64,000 nt of DNA from an uncultured Shewanella sp. (GCF_947501665.1 NZ_CANMWS010000025.1:20389-84388); one strand, 5' to 3'. Positions 1 through 8,947 are shown, counted from the first letter of the stretch. A program made the numbers and translations. Notes: generated by a model not told the origin, from the sequence alone.

Positions 1-123
1 GAAAATCGACTGGATATTGTGGCTAAAGCGGGTGGGTGTATTTGGCGAGAATAATGTTCAGCTGTTGTGAGTAATATTAGCCTGTAACGATGCTTTATTG
101 GTGAACAGAAGAAGTGAGTGGTT

Positions 124-1503
124 ATGGATAGCAGTTTAAAGGGAAGACGACATGTTTACTGTTTTATTATTTTTTTATTATGCTCAATTGAGACCGGGCT
201 AAGCTTTGCGTCTTCTAGTGAGCCCCATCAGCTTGATGCCCATGTATTTGGTGAGAAAAGGGTTGAAAATGCAAGTGAATTAAAGAATCGATTTAGAATT
301 GATCATAAAGTGTCTGGATTGACCTTATTTGTGCAAAGAGAGTTTGGTTCAGCACCTGTGGTGATTGTCTTACCGGATGGACATAAATGGTATGCTGATC
401 ACCATCCGACACACGTCAAGTGGGCACAGGGACAAGCAGGAGATATGATTATTATTGCAGATCCTATGCCTGGACCTTGGCAGTTGTTAGGGCAAATTAA
501 TCCGGGATCGACGATCACTAAAGTGTCTGATTTATCGATTCAAATCGATCCTATTCCGCAACCCGTTTTTCAAGGGGAGCGTTTAAAATTAACCGCTTCT
601 TTGACCAATGAGAGTGATAGGTTGCGTTTACCTGGGCTTGATTACCTTATCAAATGGCAAGCACGCTTTATGAGTGCTGGAGACTCGCGAGATGAAAATT
701 TTGCGTTGGGCAGTATTGATGTCGGTCAATATTTAGATAATGGAGAAGCGTTTGATGAAGCGCCAGATGACGGCGTATTTACAAGTTTACTGGACTTTAA
801 TCAAGCTTGGGGAGATTATATTTTTGAGGTGAGGATGTATAACGCGATTTTTGAACGAGTACATCAACTCGCGTTTAGGTTATCGAAAAGACCCATCAAT
901 GTTCATTTTATATCTGAACTTTCTTCTAGTGACGTGGAAAGAAGTGTGTTACTTGATGTCGATGATACGGTTCTTTCTTTGGCAAACACACAAGTGATGT
1001 TGGAGATAATTGGACCGACAGGCATTAGAAAAGTTGTTGAAATAAAAAATATTGTTGAGGGGCTGACATCGATAAAACTCCCTAAAGTCACTCAACTTGG
1101 AGGGTACCGTGTCAATGTGACTGCTGTCAGTACAGTGAAAAAGAGGGGGGCTAGGCAGCCTAATCATTCAACTGCCCGTAGAGAAATCTATTTAACACTG
1201 CCAGCATTATTTTTTAATTTGATCCAACTTCCACCTCATTTAACATCTGAAGAATTGATGGCGGTGAATTTAGAGCATGCTGTGATAGCGGAGGAAATGG
1301 CTAAACGTCGAGCATTAATGTGGATTATTGCGGGGAATGTCACGTTATTATTACTTGTGGGGATTATTTTTGGTTGGTGGTATAGACGTAAGCAAGCCAT
1401 TAAAGCCAAGCTTGCTCAACAGCGAGGTTTTAGGCAGAGCCAAACGGAAATGAGCATGATGCTCGATGAGATAGATTTAACCTTGCCTGATGGCAAATTC
1501 TAG
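124..1503 (+). CDS. TIGR03503-like membrane-anchored protein
   Basis: The product is about 459 residues, with an N-terminal hydrophobic segment (signal peptide or anchor), a long beta-rich extracytoplasmic region and one C-terminal membrane helix (LMWIIAGNVTLLLLVGII), followed by a basic, roughly 40-residue cytoplasmic tail. The layout and position beside tRNA-Asp genes match my memory of the TIGR03503 family of Shewanella and Vibrio, a conserved family of unknown function whose species range tracks GlyGly-CTERM sorting; that assignment is from memory. The frame also offers a GTG at 118, but ATG 124 is preferred because the purine-rich GAAGAAGTGAG lies just upstream at suitable spacing. It appears monocistronic. 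The middle looks like tandem Ig-like or DUF-type beta domains (for example around DAPDDGVFTS), which is weak evidence. No catalytic motif is visible, so no activity is assigned. Confidence 0.7.
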   Translation: MDSSLKGRRHVYCFIIFLLCSIETGLSFASSSEPHQLDAHVFGEKRVENASELKNRFRIDHKVSGLTLFVQREFGSAPVVIVLPDGHKWYADHHPTHVKWAQGQAGDMIIIADPMPGPWQLLGQINPGSTITKVSDLSIQIDPIPQPVFQGERLKLTASLTNESDRLRLPGLDYLIKWQARFMSAGDSRDENFALGSIDVGQYLDNGEAFDEAPDDGVFTSLLDFNQAWGDYIFEVRMYNAIFERVHQLAFRLSKRPINVHFISELSSSDVERSVLLDVDDTVLSLANTQVMLEIIGPTGIRKVVEIKNIVEGLTSIKLPKVTQLGGYRVNVTAVSTVKKRGARQPNHSTARREIYLTLPALFFNLIQLPPHLTSEELMAVNLEHAVIAEEMAKRRALMWIIAGNVTLLLLVGIIFGWWYRRKQAIKAKLAQQRGFRQSQTEMSMMLDEIDLTLPDGKF

Positions 1504-1635
1504 ACTGGGCAGCTTAGTTAATGAAATGAATAAAGCTAAGCTGTATTATTGGTAGTCGATTTACATTGTTTTGTTCTAAATTTATTCGTCTTGGTTGTTT
1601 TTTGAGTGATTGAAAGGCTTAGGTTAAAAAAGTCA

Positions 1636-1664
1636 TTGACGCTTAGGGCTCACATCCGTATTAT
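1636..1664 (+). promoter_or_regulatory. sigma-70 promoter of the tRNA-Asp genes
   Basis: TTGACG (1636-1641) is followed by exactly 17 bases and TATTAT (1659-1664), 17 bases before the first tRNA. Both hexamers are one mismatch from consensus, as expected for a stable-RNA promoter. The transcription start would fall near 1671. Confidence 0.75.
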
Positions 1665-1681
1665 TCGCTGCAACTTGATGT

Positions 1682-1758
1682 GGAGCGGTAGTTCAGTTGG
1701 TTAGAATACCGGCCTGTCACGCCGGGGGTCGCGGGTTCGAGTCCCGTCCGCTCCGCCA
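1682..1758 (+). tRNA. tRNA-Asp (GTC)
   Basis: A 77-base cloverleaf with CCA encoded. The acceptor stem GGAGCGG pairs with CCGCTCC, the anticodon stem-loop is CCGGC-CTGTCAC-GCCGG with anticodon GTC, and the T arm contains GGTTCGAGTCC. It decodes GAC/GAU. It is the first of two identical copies 53 bases apart, behind a strong promoter at 1636-1664. Confidence 0.98.
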
Positions 1759-1811
1759 GTCAAGTTAACCAAATTTTATATTAATCGATTTATGTCTATT
1801 AGTGAAAAATT

Positions 1812-1888
1812 GGAGCGGTAGTTCAGTTGGTTAGAATACCGGCCTGTCACGCCGGGGGTCGCGGGTTCGAGTCCCGTCCGCTCCGCCA
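1812..1888 (+). tRNA. tRNA-Asp (GTC), second copy
   Basis: Identical over all 77 bases to the copy at 1682-1758, including CCA. It is presumably co-transcribed with the first copy and is followed 10 bases later by a Rho-independent terminator. Confidence 0.98.
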
Positions 1889-1898
1889 ATACATCGAC

Positions 1899-1927
1899 AA
1901 GCCCTAACAGAAATGTTAGGGCTTTTT
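1899..1927 (+). terminator. Rho-independent terminator of the tRNA-Asp operon
   Basis: A perfect 10-bp stem AGCCCTAACA / TGTTAGGGCT with a GAAA tetraloop, followed by five T residues. A near-identical copy occurs at 2187-2214 after the decayed tRNA. Confidence 0.9.
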
Positions 1928-2116
1928 CGTATTGGATTCAAAAATAAAAGAAAATTAAAAGAGCGGCCACTATTAAGCATCCATGCTCTACATGACATCA
2001 GTGCCTCCATGCAGTTCTCAGCCCTGATAAGAGTTCAGTTGTGCAGGTATTGTTCCATACATTATTCAACAGTCACCCTATCCTTGGGGATTTTAAGGCT
2101 TTTTATTAGAGAAAGT

Positions 2117-2144
2117 CGGCCTGTCACGCCGGGGGCCGCGGGTT
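2117..2144 (+). pseudogene. remnant of a third tRNA-Asp gene
   Basis: 28 bases match the tRNA-Asp anticodon arm, variable region and start of the T arm with one mismatch (CGGCCTGTCACGCCGGGGG, then C for T, then CGCGGGTT). The 5' half (acceptor and D arms) is absent and the 3' half has decayed after GGTT; only a short TCCGCT piece near 2165 recalls the acceptor strand. A duplicated terminator follows at 2187-2214, so an ancestral tRNA-terminator unit was duplicated and then eroded. The flanking 1928-2116 holds no credible gene. Confidence 0.8.
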
Positions 2145-2186
2145 GGGTTGTCATAAAGAGCAAGTCCGCTTCACAACATTTCGATA

Positions 2187-2214
2187 AGCCCTAACAGCAA
2201 TGTTAGGGCTTTTT
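2187..2214 (+). terminator. second copy of the tRNA-Asp terminator
   Basis: Stem AGCCCTAACA / TGTTAGGGCT with loop GCAA, then TTTT. It is identical in its arms to the terminator at 1899-1927 and differs only in the loop. It follows the tRNA-Asp remnant and supports duplication of the whole tRNA-terminator unit. The remaining 2215-2412 shows no gene. Confidence 0.8.
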
Positions 2215-2412
2215 CATGTTTGTCGTATTTATTAATGTTTGTTGTTGTGACGTTGCGGGTACATCCGCCTCAGCTTAGCGTTCGTAAGCTCACGGTCTAT
2301 GCCGTACTCATTCACCAACATAATGACTATATTGAAGGTGGTTATGCTTGATAACTGACTCCATTTATGGACGTTTTAACATTTTTGAGTTTATTATTGT
2401 GAAAAAATGATA

Positions 2413-4842
2413 TTAGTTTTTAGGAATAGCATTACCCATAAATTCAATATGAATGCTATCGACTAAACTTAAATCAATGTTACTGGGCTCTCTTAATGAA
2501 AAAGACCAGGTGGAGAAGGGAGTGGGTTCGAAATAAGCAAAGCTGAATTGATCAGCAATGCTACCATCTGTAATGAGGTTATATTGATTAGAAGTTGGAC
2601 TGGTATCAAGGAGTTCATAACCGAATAAACGATAAAGAGGATTGGCATTAAACGTATATTCATTGTCTTGCCAGCGATCTTGATACTCTCCATTACTCTC
2701 AATATCAATAAAGTAGTCTGTGTTAATAGGTAGTTGACTGCCTTGTAAGACCACTCTTATTGTGCTTAAACGTACTCTATCGAATAAGCTAAATGCGCTA
2801 TGCTCTTGGCTTATATGTACACTCAATGAGCCATCAGCAGCAAAATCAGCTAATTGTTGAGGATCGGTGATCTCAATGCTGTTGATGTAGAAATTTTGTG
2901 GTGAAGGCGTAAATCGATTAAGCGCTTGAGTATACTCATCATCGAGTGTGGCTAAATCAAGTTTATATTCTAAGTAATCTTTATTTAGAGAAGGGCTGAC
3001 CTGACTCTCATTTAACCCCCAATATCGAAATGCGGCTTCATAGTTTGCAAGTGCAACAAACATAGGGCGTTTTAGACTGTTTAAGTTACGATAAAAAAGA
3101 GTTTCAAGTTCAAGTAAAGCGCTTTGTTCATCCTCAATATTTGCCAGCAAGCTTTCAATGCGTGTGAGGTGATTTTTATTGACTTCAGCCGCAATTAATA
3201 ATTCGACTAGGCGAGATTGTTCTTGAGCAATATCGATTTGTATCGCATTAATTGATTTACCATAAACGATGAGTTTCTCAAGTTCAGCCAAGTAACCTGC
3301 TGCCCCCACAACACCTAGACTACTGGCCCAGCGAAGGTGAGAGCGAACATCAATCAATAAGACTTCCCAAGCATTATTACTTTCATGCAATGAAGGAATA
3401 TTAAAGGTTAAGTTTTCAAAACTGTCTGCGACTTTATCATAGAGGAGATCACGTTTTACTGTCGTGGTGAGACTGGCCATGCCATTGACGGCTCCTGTGA
3501 CTTTTTCAAGTACACCTGCCACTAGCTTTATTTTGAGAGCTAGCTCTGTTAATTGTACGGCTGTATCAGGAATATCTGCAGCTAATGAATTGAGTCCTTC
3601 GACATTACCGACAAATGCGCCCGCCATGGCCGATCCAATAGAACTCACTGCGGTAAAGACTTCTAAGGCAACTTGTAATTCTTGTTTTGTTTTCCAATTC
3701 TCAAGGCCAATAAGGAAGGCTGAGCGGGCGGAGAAAACACTGGACTCTTGGGCAGAAAATTCTTGTTTAATATTGGCAAGTGCATTTTCTAATTCGGTAA
3801 TATTGAGTACCGCTTGATCTGCAATAGCCGCTTCAGCACGAATAGCATCTTCCATGTTGTCTAGCATGAGCTCTGCTTCAACTTTTCGCACATTGGCAGT
3901 TTTACTTTGATCAACAAAACGTTCATATTGACTCTGATAATCTTGCATCGTATCTAAATAACTGGCATAGGTGGCTTGGTATAGCTGCCTGTCCAAATAA
4001 GGAACATAGTTTTCACTTTGGCTGGAAAACTCAATGAATTGTTTTAGGTTAGCGGTTTGCAGATAGAGATTTGCAATAAAAGGATTATCTTGTAATACAG
4101 TGGGAGATAATCTGAGGTGGCTTTCTAACCATGAAAGCATGTTCAAACTTAAAGTGGGATCTTGATCATACATTGAGGCAGCCATATCAAAACTTTTTTC
4201 AAAGACAGTTTGATAGCCTTCAAGGTTGAGTTGAAGGTAGCCACTTAAGTCCCCGCTAATGTGTTGAGTTTGATGTTGACCCGTTAGTTGTGTGATCAGT
4301 TGACCTTGACCTAATGGGCTGGCTTGAAGAGGCGTAAGATCGTAATGGCCGTCAGATTGGATGGCGAGAGTGCTCAAACTTGCCGTTAACTCTTGAGTAA
4401 ATATACCCACCATTTCATTGCTTTGGGGATCGCTGTCTAATGTTATGGTGCCATTGCCTTCTCCATTAATTTGTCGTGCAAAAATGAATAAAGATTGGTT
4501 TTTTAATGGGAGTAGAAAATGATTGGGCACGCTAATTGTATCGGCGACAATAACGATGCTGGTTGGTTTTTTTGAGCCAATCAGTGGATCACTTAAGACA
4601 TCTGATAAATTTATATGTAAATCAGCAACAATCATAGCTGTTGAAGTGATCGAATAGGTGTGTTCTGAAAAATGTTGAGGCAGTGAAGTGGGCTCTGTTA
4701 AGCCATGAAAATCGGTCCAATTGTTTGCTTGTGACTGTACACTAAACAATAAGCTGGTGGCCAATAAACTTGTCGATAGTCGGCGTGTGGGGAGCTTATA
4801 TGGGGTCAATAAGCGAGTCGGTAATAAGGTGCGCATAGACAT
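2413..4842 (-). CDS. large secreted helical protein, possible pore-forming toxin partner
   Basis: 809 residues. The N-terminus has a basic stretch and a hydrophobic core ending SVQSQA-NN, a likely signal peptide. Residues up to about 220 look beta-rich (VADTISVPNHFLLPL, FARQINGEGNGTITLD), like a beta-solenoid start. The middle (about 280-620) is long amphipathic helix broken by hydrophobic segments (VALEVFTAVSSIGSAMAGAF and the stretch ending VTGAVNGMASL). The last 150 residues form a beta domain ending in FSTWSF and DLSLVDSIHIEFMG. Coiled coil - hydrophobic hairpin - coiled coil is the plan of alpha-helical pore-formers, and the gene lies 540 bases downstream of a XaxA-like toxin gene on the same strand. 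No named family is recognised; a structural or adhesin role is the alternative. Confidence 0.6.
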   Translation of the reverse strand: MSMRTLLPTRLLTPYKLPTRRLSTSLLATSLLFSVQSQANNWTDFHGLTEPTSLPQHFSEHTYSITSTAMIVADLHINLSDVLSDPLIGSKKPTSIVIVADTISVPNHFLLPLKNQSLFIFARQINGEGNGTITLDSDPQSNEMVGIFTQELTASLSTLAIQSDGHYDLTPLQASPLGQGQLITQLTGQHQTQHISGDLSGYLQLNLEGYQTVFEKSFDMAASMYDQDPTLSLNMLSWLESHLRLSPTVLQDNPFIANLYLQTANLKQFIEFSSQSENYVPYLDRQLYQATYASYLDTMQDYQSQYERFVDQSKTANVRKVEAELMLDNMEDAIRAEAAIADQAVLNITELENALANIKQEFSAQESSVFSARSAFLIGLENWKTKQELQVALEVFTAVSSIGSAMAGAFVGNVEGLNSLAADIPDTAVQLTELALKIKLVAGVLEKVTGAVNGMASLTTTVKRDLLYDKVADSFENLTFNIPSLHESNNAWEVLLIDVRSHLRWASSLGVVGAAGYLAELEKLIVYGKSINAIQIDIAQEQSRLVELLIAAEVNKNHLTRIESLLANIEDEQSALLELETLFYRNLNSLKRPMFVALANYEAAFRYWGLNESQVSPSLNKDYLEYKLDLATLDDEYTQALNRFTPSPQNFYINSIEITDPQQLADFAADGSLSVHISQEHSAFSLFDRVRLSTIRVVLQGSQLPINTDYFIDIESNGEYQDRWQDNEYTFNANPLYRLFGYELLDTSPTSNQYNLITDGSIADQFSFAYFEPTPFSTWSFSLREPSNIDLSLVDSIHIEFMGNAIPKN

Positions 4843-5382
4843 TCCTTCTGATATGGCTTGAGGTTTTTTTGTAAGTGCATTTAGATTATTGGAATATGAA
4901 GATCGTACTAAAATGTAAATACGATCATTTGAAGAAATAAGGCTAGGGGCGATTGATCTTTTGTGATGATTTACACAGTAATTCTTGAGCGCTTTATATA
5001 AGGTAAAGCTTATGCTGTGTCGTTATTCTCGGCTTTGTTTCCAGACGTCATGCTATTTTCTCAGTTTGATGTTTAGCTCTTGGTTATTCTGACAATAAGA
5101 GACATTTCCTATATCCATATAGATCAGGTTAACAAATGTCGTGTTCACATCGATGTGAATATTGACATAAGGCCATACATCAGTAAGCGAAACGCTGTCC
5201 TCACTTTCTTATTAAAGCCGGAACCATTTAAACGTGATTTACTCTGTGTTGTCGGCCTCTTCTTTATTAAAGAAAAGGTTTAACAGGCGAGGCTACATGC
5301 ACGACGCCTTGATTAAAACACGTTTGTTTGGCGGTAACTTAAATCACTAAAGAGTGGCTGCCCTTAACGATTATTCATCAAG
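4843..5382. other. 540-base intergenic region with a dispersed repeat copy
   Basis: No credible gene is seen between the 809-residue protein and the XaxA-like gene. It holds one copy of a 40-base dispersed repeat (5009-5048) and, on the minus strand near 5305-5325, a weak match (AACGTGTTTTAATC) to the repeat family found at 36691 and 37741. Confidence 0.6.
5009..5048 (-). repeat. 40-base dispersed repeat, copy A
   Basis: Read on the minus strand it begins ACGTCTGGAA and ends ACAGCATAAG; 36 of 40 bases match the plus-strand segment at 37961-38000. Similarity stops at both ends. Neither copy lies in a gene. The function is unknown. Confidence 0.75.
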
Positions 5383-6603
5383 TTACAAAGATTCATCTTC
5401 AACGATGATATAAGCATTTTGAGCAAATTCTGTTGCTTTTTCGGATATTTCCTGCCATTCAGTTTGAATTTGGCTGACCGTTAAAGAAGCAGTGATACTT
5501 GCCACTAGGGCTAAGGCATTATCTAAACCATTTTCGCCTTCTGTAGAAGCAATATGCTCTAACATTGCGTCAAAATCGGCATTAATGCCTTGCCAGTGAC
5601 CTTTAAGTTTATTGATATGAGTGATAGCGGCGCGAATTTTATCTTCCATCCCTACAATGCTTGCATATGATTTTTGATAAGAGACGTAAATATTTTCTCT
5701 ATAAGTTAATTGTTCTTGAAGTGCCTTTATATCATTTTTCAATTGATTTCTTTCTTTGCGGGCTTTTTCGGCTTTATCGCCATAAATGCCAGCAACAGGA
5801 GCTGCAGCAAGAATACCGTAAACGGGAACCCAAGCGTAAGTTACCGTTGTTGCTGCGATGGTAACGTATTTATCATATTCAGCATTAAGCTGATTGACCC
5901 TAGCTTGAATTTCTGCGATTTGAACTTTTAGCTCACTTCCATCATCTTGTAAGTAATCAGCATGGGTCGTTCTCAGTGTATCAAGTTGACCACTTTGTAA
6001 GGCGATATCAGCGGCAAAATTGAGTAAATCGGCTTCGGCTTTCGCCGTGTCAGCTTCACGGGTGACAGCATAAGATTTTAGAATATTTAATAATGAAATT
6101 GAAACTGCTCTTTGTGTTTCAGCTGTGGCTAAATCCCCGGATAATGCAGCTGTTTTCATGGTGACTAAGCTATCAATTAAGGGCTGCATAAACATGGCAT
6201 GAATGTCAGCATAATTACTGAGTTCAAGCGCTAAGCTGACAATATTAGGGTATAAGGTTCGGTTCCAATTATCTGCGGTAGTGTTAACGGAGACATATTC
6301 ATCCAGTAAAGGCTGAAAAGTGGTGAATGCCACATTACTTGGAATGACAAAAGCGTTAATCATGGAGGCTTCAGTGATGGGAAGGCGCATGGCTTCTTCA
6401 ACGTAGGCTTGGATAGTGTACCATTCTTCTTGTTTAAGTAAGAATGCATCAGATTCAAGATCAATAAATTGACCATTGGTGCCAGCGACAGTGTCATAAT
6501 CAATGGGGTCGATAGTCGTGGCATGGAGTGGAGCCATGACGCTAGCACTAATTAATGAAAGGGCAAAAACAGATTTAATTATTTTTTGAGTTGTTTCTTT
6601 CAT
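5383..6603 (-). CDS. XaxA-like alpha-pore-forming toxin subunit
   Basis: 406 residues, close to the roughly 410 of XaxA/YaxA. A signal peptide is likely (MKETTQKIIKSVFALSLISA, cleavage near LHA-TT). The mature part is almost all helix: a conserved-looking opening (EEWYTIQAYVEEAMRLP), a long coiled coil (about 190-245), a hydrophobic hairpin segment at about 250-275 (TTVTYAWVPVYGILAAAPVA), then a second Lys/Glu-rich coiled coil (AEKARKERNQLKNDIKALQE). This tail-hairpin-tail plan is that of the HBL/ClyA/XaxA alpha-pore-forming family, in which the hairpin inserts into host membranes. The assignment rests on fold pattern, length and remembered motifs, not a search. No XaxB-sized partner is adjacent; the 809-residue protein downstream may fill that role. 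The AT-rich surroundings suggest acquisition by transfer. Confidence 0.65.
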   Translation of the reverse strand: MKETTQKIIKSVFALSLISASVMAPLHATTIDPIDYDTVAGTNGQFIDLESDAFLLKQEEWYTIQAYVEEAMRLPITEASMINAFVIPSNVAFTTFQPLLDEYVSVNTTADNWNRTLYPNIVSLALELSNYADIHAMFMQPLIDSLVTMKTAALSGDLATAETQRAVSISLLNILKSYAVTREADTAKAEADLLNFAADIALQSGQLDTLRTTHADYLQDDGSELKVQIAEIQARVNQLNAEYDKYVTIAATTVTYAWVPVYGILAAAPVAGIYGDKAEKARKERNQLKNDIKALQEQLTYRENIYVSYQKSYASIVGMEDKIRAAITHINKLKGHWQGINADFDAMLEHIASTEGENGLDNALALVASITASLTVSQIQTEWQEISEKATEFAQNAYIIVEDESL

Positions 6604-6762
6604 TGTTATACTTCCTTATTGAGTTTTTATTTAGGGCAATATTAAGCGTTAGTTTTTAAATGTATTTTTTATTGTTATAATAAAGATAATTATAATAAAA
6701 TAAAGTACTTCATTGGAATATGATACATTCTTAATTAGAATATATGTATCTCTCAATATTGT

Positions 6763-7698
6763 TTAGTTAAAAACAATAGATGGTTTTTTTAAACTGTTTT
6801 TATTGATAATAGGGTTGTTAAAAAAAATATCGTTGTAGTGTTTAATAAAACATTTTACCTTTAATGGGACAAAATGGTTTTGTGGATATACAGCGTGTAT
6901 TGGAAATGCCACTGGTGAATATTCTGGCAGCAGAGGGATAAGCTTTCCGGCTTGTATATCTTCATCAATTAGCCATTGAGGGAGTACGGCTATCCCTAGG
7001 CCGGCAACTACAGATTGTTTGAGCACATCACCAGAGCTGGATTTTATTGAACCATGAATTGTAATACTGGCTTTATTTTTTTTATATATAAAATTCCAAT
7101 GGTTAAACTCCCCTCTTTGAGTAAAGCAGAGACAATTATGCATCTTGAGATCATCTAACGTTTGTGGTGTTCCATGTGATTCTAGGTATTGGGGACTAGC
7201 GACTAACACTCGTTCACAAGAACCAATTTTTCTTGCTATTAGGTTAGAGTCGGCTAAATGACCGATTCTAATGGCCACATCAATACCTTCATTAACTAAA
7301 TCAACTCGACGGCCTAAAAGATCAATATCAAGATTTATCATTGGATATTTTTTTTTAAATTCGATTAAATGAGGAGTAATAAATACTCTACCAAAGGTAT
7401 CTGGTAAACTCATTCGTAAATTACCTGTTGGCATTAATGTATTTTCTTTTATTTCGTTTTCTGCTATTTCAAGCTCATTAAGAATACGTATACATTGTTT
7501 ATAATAATTAGATGCGACATCAGCAAGTAATATTTTTCTAGAGTTTCTAATGATAAGTTTTGTCTCTAAGCTTTCTTCTAAGGCTGCGATTCTTTTACTA
7601 ATAGAAGATTGTGTCATATTCATTTCAGAAGCGACGGCAGTAAAGCTGCCTAATTGAATGATACGGACGAACACTTTCATTGATAAAAAACGATCCAT
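6763..7698 (-). CDS. LysR-family transcriptional regulator (CrgA/DmlR-like)
   Basis: 311 residues. The N-terminal winged helix-turn-helix spans about 1-60 (SFTAVASEMNMTQSSISKRIAALE), followed by a periplasmic-binding-protein-like effector domain (GNLRMSLPDTFGRVFITP, VDLVNEGIDVAIRIG, VVAGLGIAVLPQWL) typical of the CrgA-type LysR subgroup. It is on the same strand as, and 159 bases upstream of, the XaxA-like gene, so it may control that gene or itself; LysR regulators are more often divergent from their targets, so the link is inference. The gene is AT-rich and its C-terminus is unusually rich in Lys, Asn and Ile (NPIINKNSLKKPSIVFN), which fits an acquired block. Confidence 0.85.
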   Translation of the reverse strand: MDRFLSMKVFVRIIQLGSFTAVASEMNMTQSSISKRIAALEESLETKLIIRNSRKILLADVASNYYKQCIRILNELEIAENEIKENTLMPTGNLRMSLPDTFGRVFITPHLIEFKKKYPMINLDIDLLGRRVDLVNEGIDVAIRIGHLADSNLIARKIGSCERVLVASPQYLESHGTPQTLDDLKMHNCLCFTQRGEFNHWNFIYKKNKASITIHGSIKSSSGDVLKQSVVAGLGIAVLPQWLIDEDIQAGKLIPLLPEYSPVAFPIHAVYPQNHFVPLKVKCFIKHYNDIFFNNPIINKNSLKKPSIVFN

Positions 7699-8131
7699 TT
7701 ATTCACTCCATTATGTTCCTACATATTTTTATACCTGTGATCAGTTTTAATGGCTAATAAAAAATAAAATGAAGTGTGTGAATGTTTAACGTTTTATTAA
7801 CGTTTTTTGAGAGCAAATAAAGAATAAACTGAGAATAAAAAAAAACTTGTGATATTAACGTGTGTGTAACAAGAGGGTGTAATATGTATCAGTTTGATAT
7901 CATTGGTATTATTTTGCAATCAATTATGTTTAATAAATGTTTTGCATGTGTTTGCATTATGTTTTGTTTTGGGGTCTGACCTGTTTGTTTTTATGGTTTT
8001 AAATTGATTATTATTTTAACTTATTCAATCAATAATGCTCAGTATGAGAATTATTTGATAAAAATGGTTGTTTGGCCAGCGAAAGTGCGCTGGCCTTAAT
8101 GCGAATAAGGGAGGAGTAAAGGCGGGTGGAG
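7699..8131. other. 433-base AT-rich intergenic region
   Basis: No gene is visible. About 90-110 bases upstream of the LysR gene there is a direct repeat of TTAACGTTTTA (7786-7796 and 7797-7806, the second copy one base short), a helical-turn spacing that could be a regulator site, but this is weak in AT-rich DNA. A hairpin near the other end is listed separately. Confidence 0.5.
8074..8095 (-). terminator. hairpin, possible terminator of the nhaC-cupin operon
   Basis: A perfect 8-bp GC-rich stem GGCCAGCG / CGCTGGCC with a six-base loop, about 36 bases past the cupin stop codon. On the minus strand it is followed by a mixed A/C then T stretch rather than a clean T run, so termination is plausible but not certain. 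Confidence 0.45.
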
Positions 8132-8947
8132 CTATTTTATAAAGTTAACTTTTGCAAGCTCACCATTATTTTGTCGAATAATGACAGTTGAAAAGGCTTT
8201 GGTGACAGAATAAATGACCATATAACGACCGGTTAAAAAAGAGTCAGCATGGATAGTCCATGGTGCCATGTTGATGCCGTAACCATAAGGAATCGTAAAA
8301 GCAGAAACTTCGCTTTCGCCTTTATGATTTTTCTTACCGATAATGAGGTAACCGCCTGCACTGGGATCCAGTGGCATATGAAAATGGGGCCTATCATGGA
8401 CTTCTAAGTAGGCTCCACCACCCATGATGGGATCAAATAGATATTCTTTTGCATAATCTTCACCGATAGCGGTAATGGTTAAAGGAATATTAGCGTCAGT
8501 ATCAAAGCTGAGAGTATCACCTAATGGCACAAGGTGGCAGCCATAATAAGCAAGGTGTGCAAACGTGGCTTCGGCTACGGGGATATTTAAACTCTTGGTG
8601 CCTTTTGGTAGTAAATATCGACCATTCCCGCCAAGAATATTAGCATCATCAATAGTCAAATCAATATGGCTTATCCATTCTCCTTCTAGTGTGAGGTGGG
8701 GAGGGCAAATGGGTGAGACTAATGGAGCCACAGCCTTATCTTTAGCGGGTGTAAAACCATTTAGCGTTAAAGTATACGTTTGTTTTGGCGCAGCATAACC
8801 AATAAAATTTTCGGTACGCATATAAGCGTTATCGGTATTTCCTTCACGATTAACTAATAAAGCAGGAATGTCATTAATGAGATCGGCCGGTAGAGTGCGT
8901 AAGCTCTGTAAGCAGTCTGATTGCAGGAGGGTCGTATCGATACACAT
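8132..8947 (-). CDS. cupin-like protein encoded with an NhaC antiporter
   Basis: 271 residues, no signal peptide, cytoplasmic. The C-terminal half looks like a cupin barrel: YLEVHDRPHFHMPLDP (HxH plus Asp), then GGYLIIGK, and FTIPYGYGINMAPWTIHAD with a second histidine. The N-terminal half (VPLGDTLSFD, IPVAEATFAHL) may be a second, degenerate barrel. The HxH motif suggests metal binding and a small-molecule isomerase, epimerase or lyase role, but no substrate can be named. It starts 79 bases after the NhaC-type antiporter on the same strand, so the two are probably co-transcribed, and the enzyme may act on what the antiporter imports. The divergent LysR gene at 10532 is the likely regulator. 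Confidence 0.65.
   Translation of the reverse strand: MCIDTTLLQSDCLQSLRTLPADLINDIPALLVNREGNTDNAYMRTENFIGYAAPKQTYTLTLNGFTPAKDKAVAPLVSPICPPHLTLEGEWISHIDLTIDDANILGGNGRYLLPKGTKSLNIPVAEATFAHLAYYGCHLVPLGDTLSFDTDANIPLTITAIGEDYAKEYLFDPIMGGGAYLEVHDRPHFHMPLDPSAGGYLIIGKKNHKGESEVSAFTIPYGYGINMAPWTIHADSFLTGRYMVIYSVTKAFSTVIIRQNNGELAKVNFIK

Noticed and set aside
1..54. Possible 3' end of an upstream gene (frame ending ENRLDIVAKAGG...WRE, stop at 52-54)
   Set aside because: Another frame is also open here (stop at 68-70), and 17 codons are too few to choose between them.
1913..2194. 93-residue plus-strand open frame
   Set aside because: It starts inside the tRNA terminator, runs through the tRNA remnant into the second terminator, and has no family feature.
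1682..2214. Integration (att) site of a mobile element at tRNA-Asp
   Set aside because: The remnant is a middle piece of the tRNA rather than a 3'-end duplication, and no integrase gene is near.
5080..5283. 67-residue plus-strand open frame
   Set aside because: No ribosome site, no recognisable family, in an AT-rich spacer with repeats.
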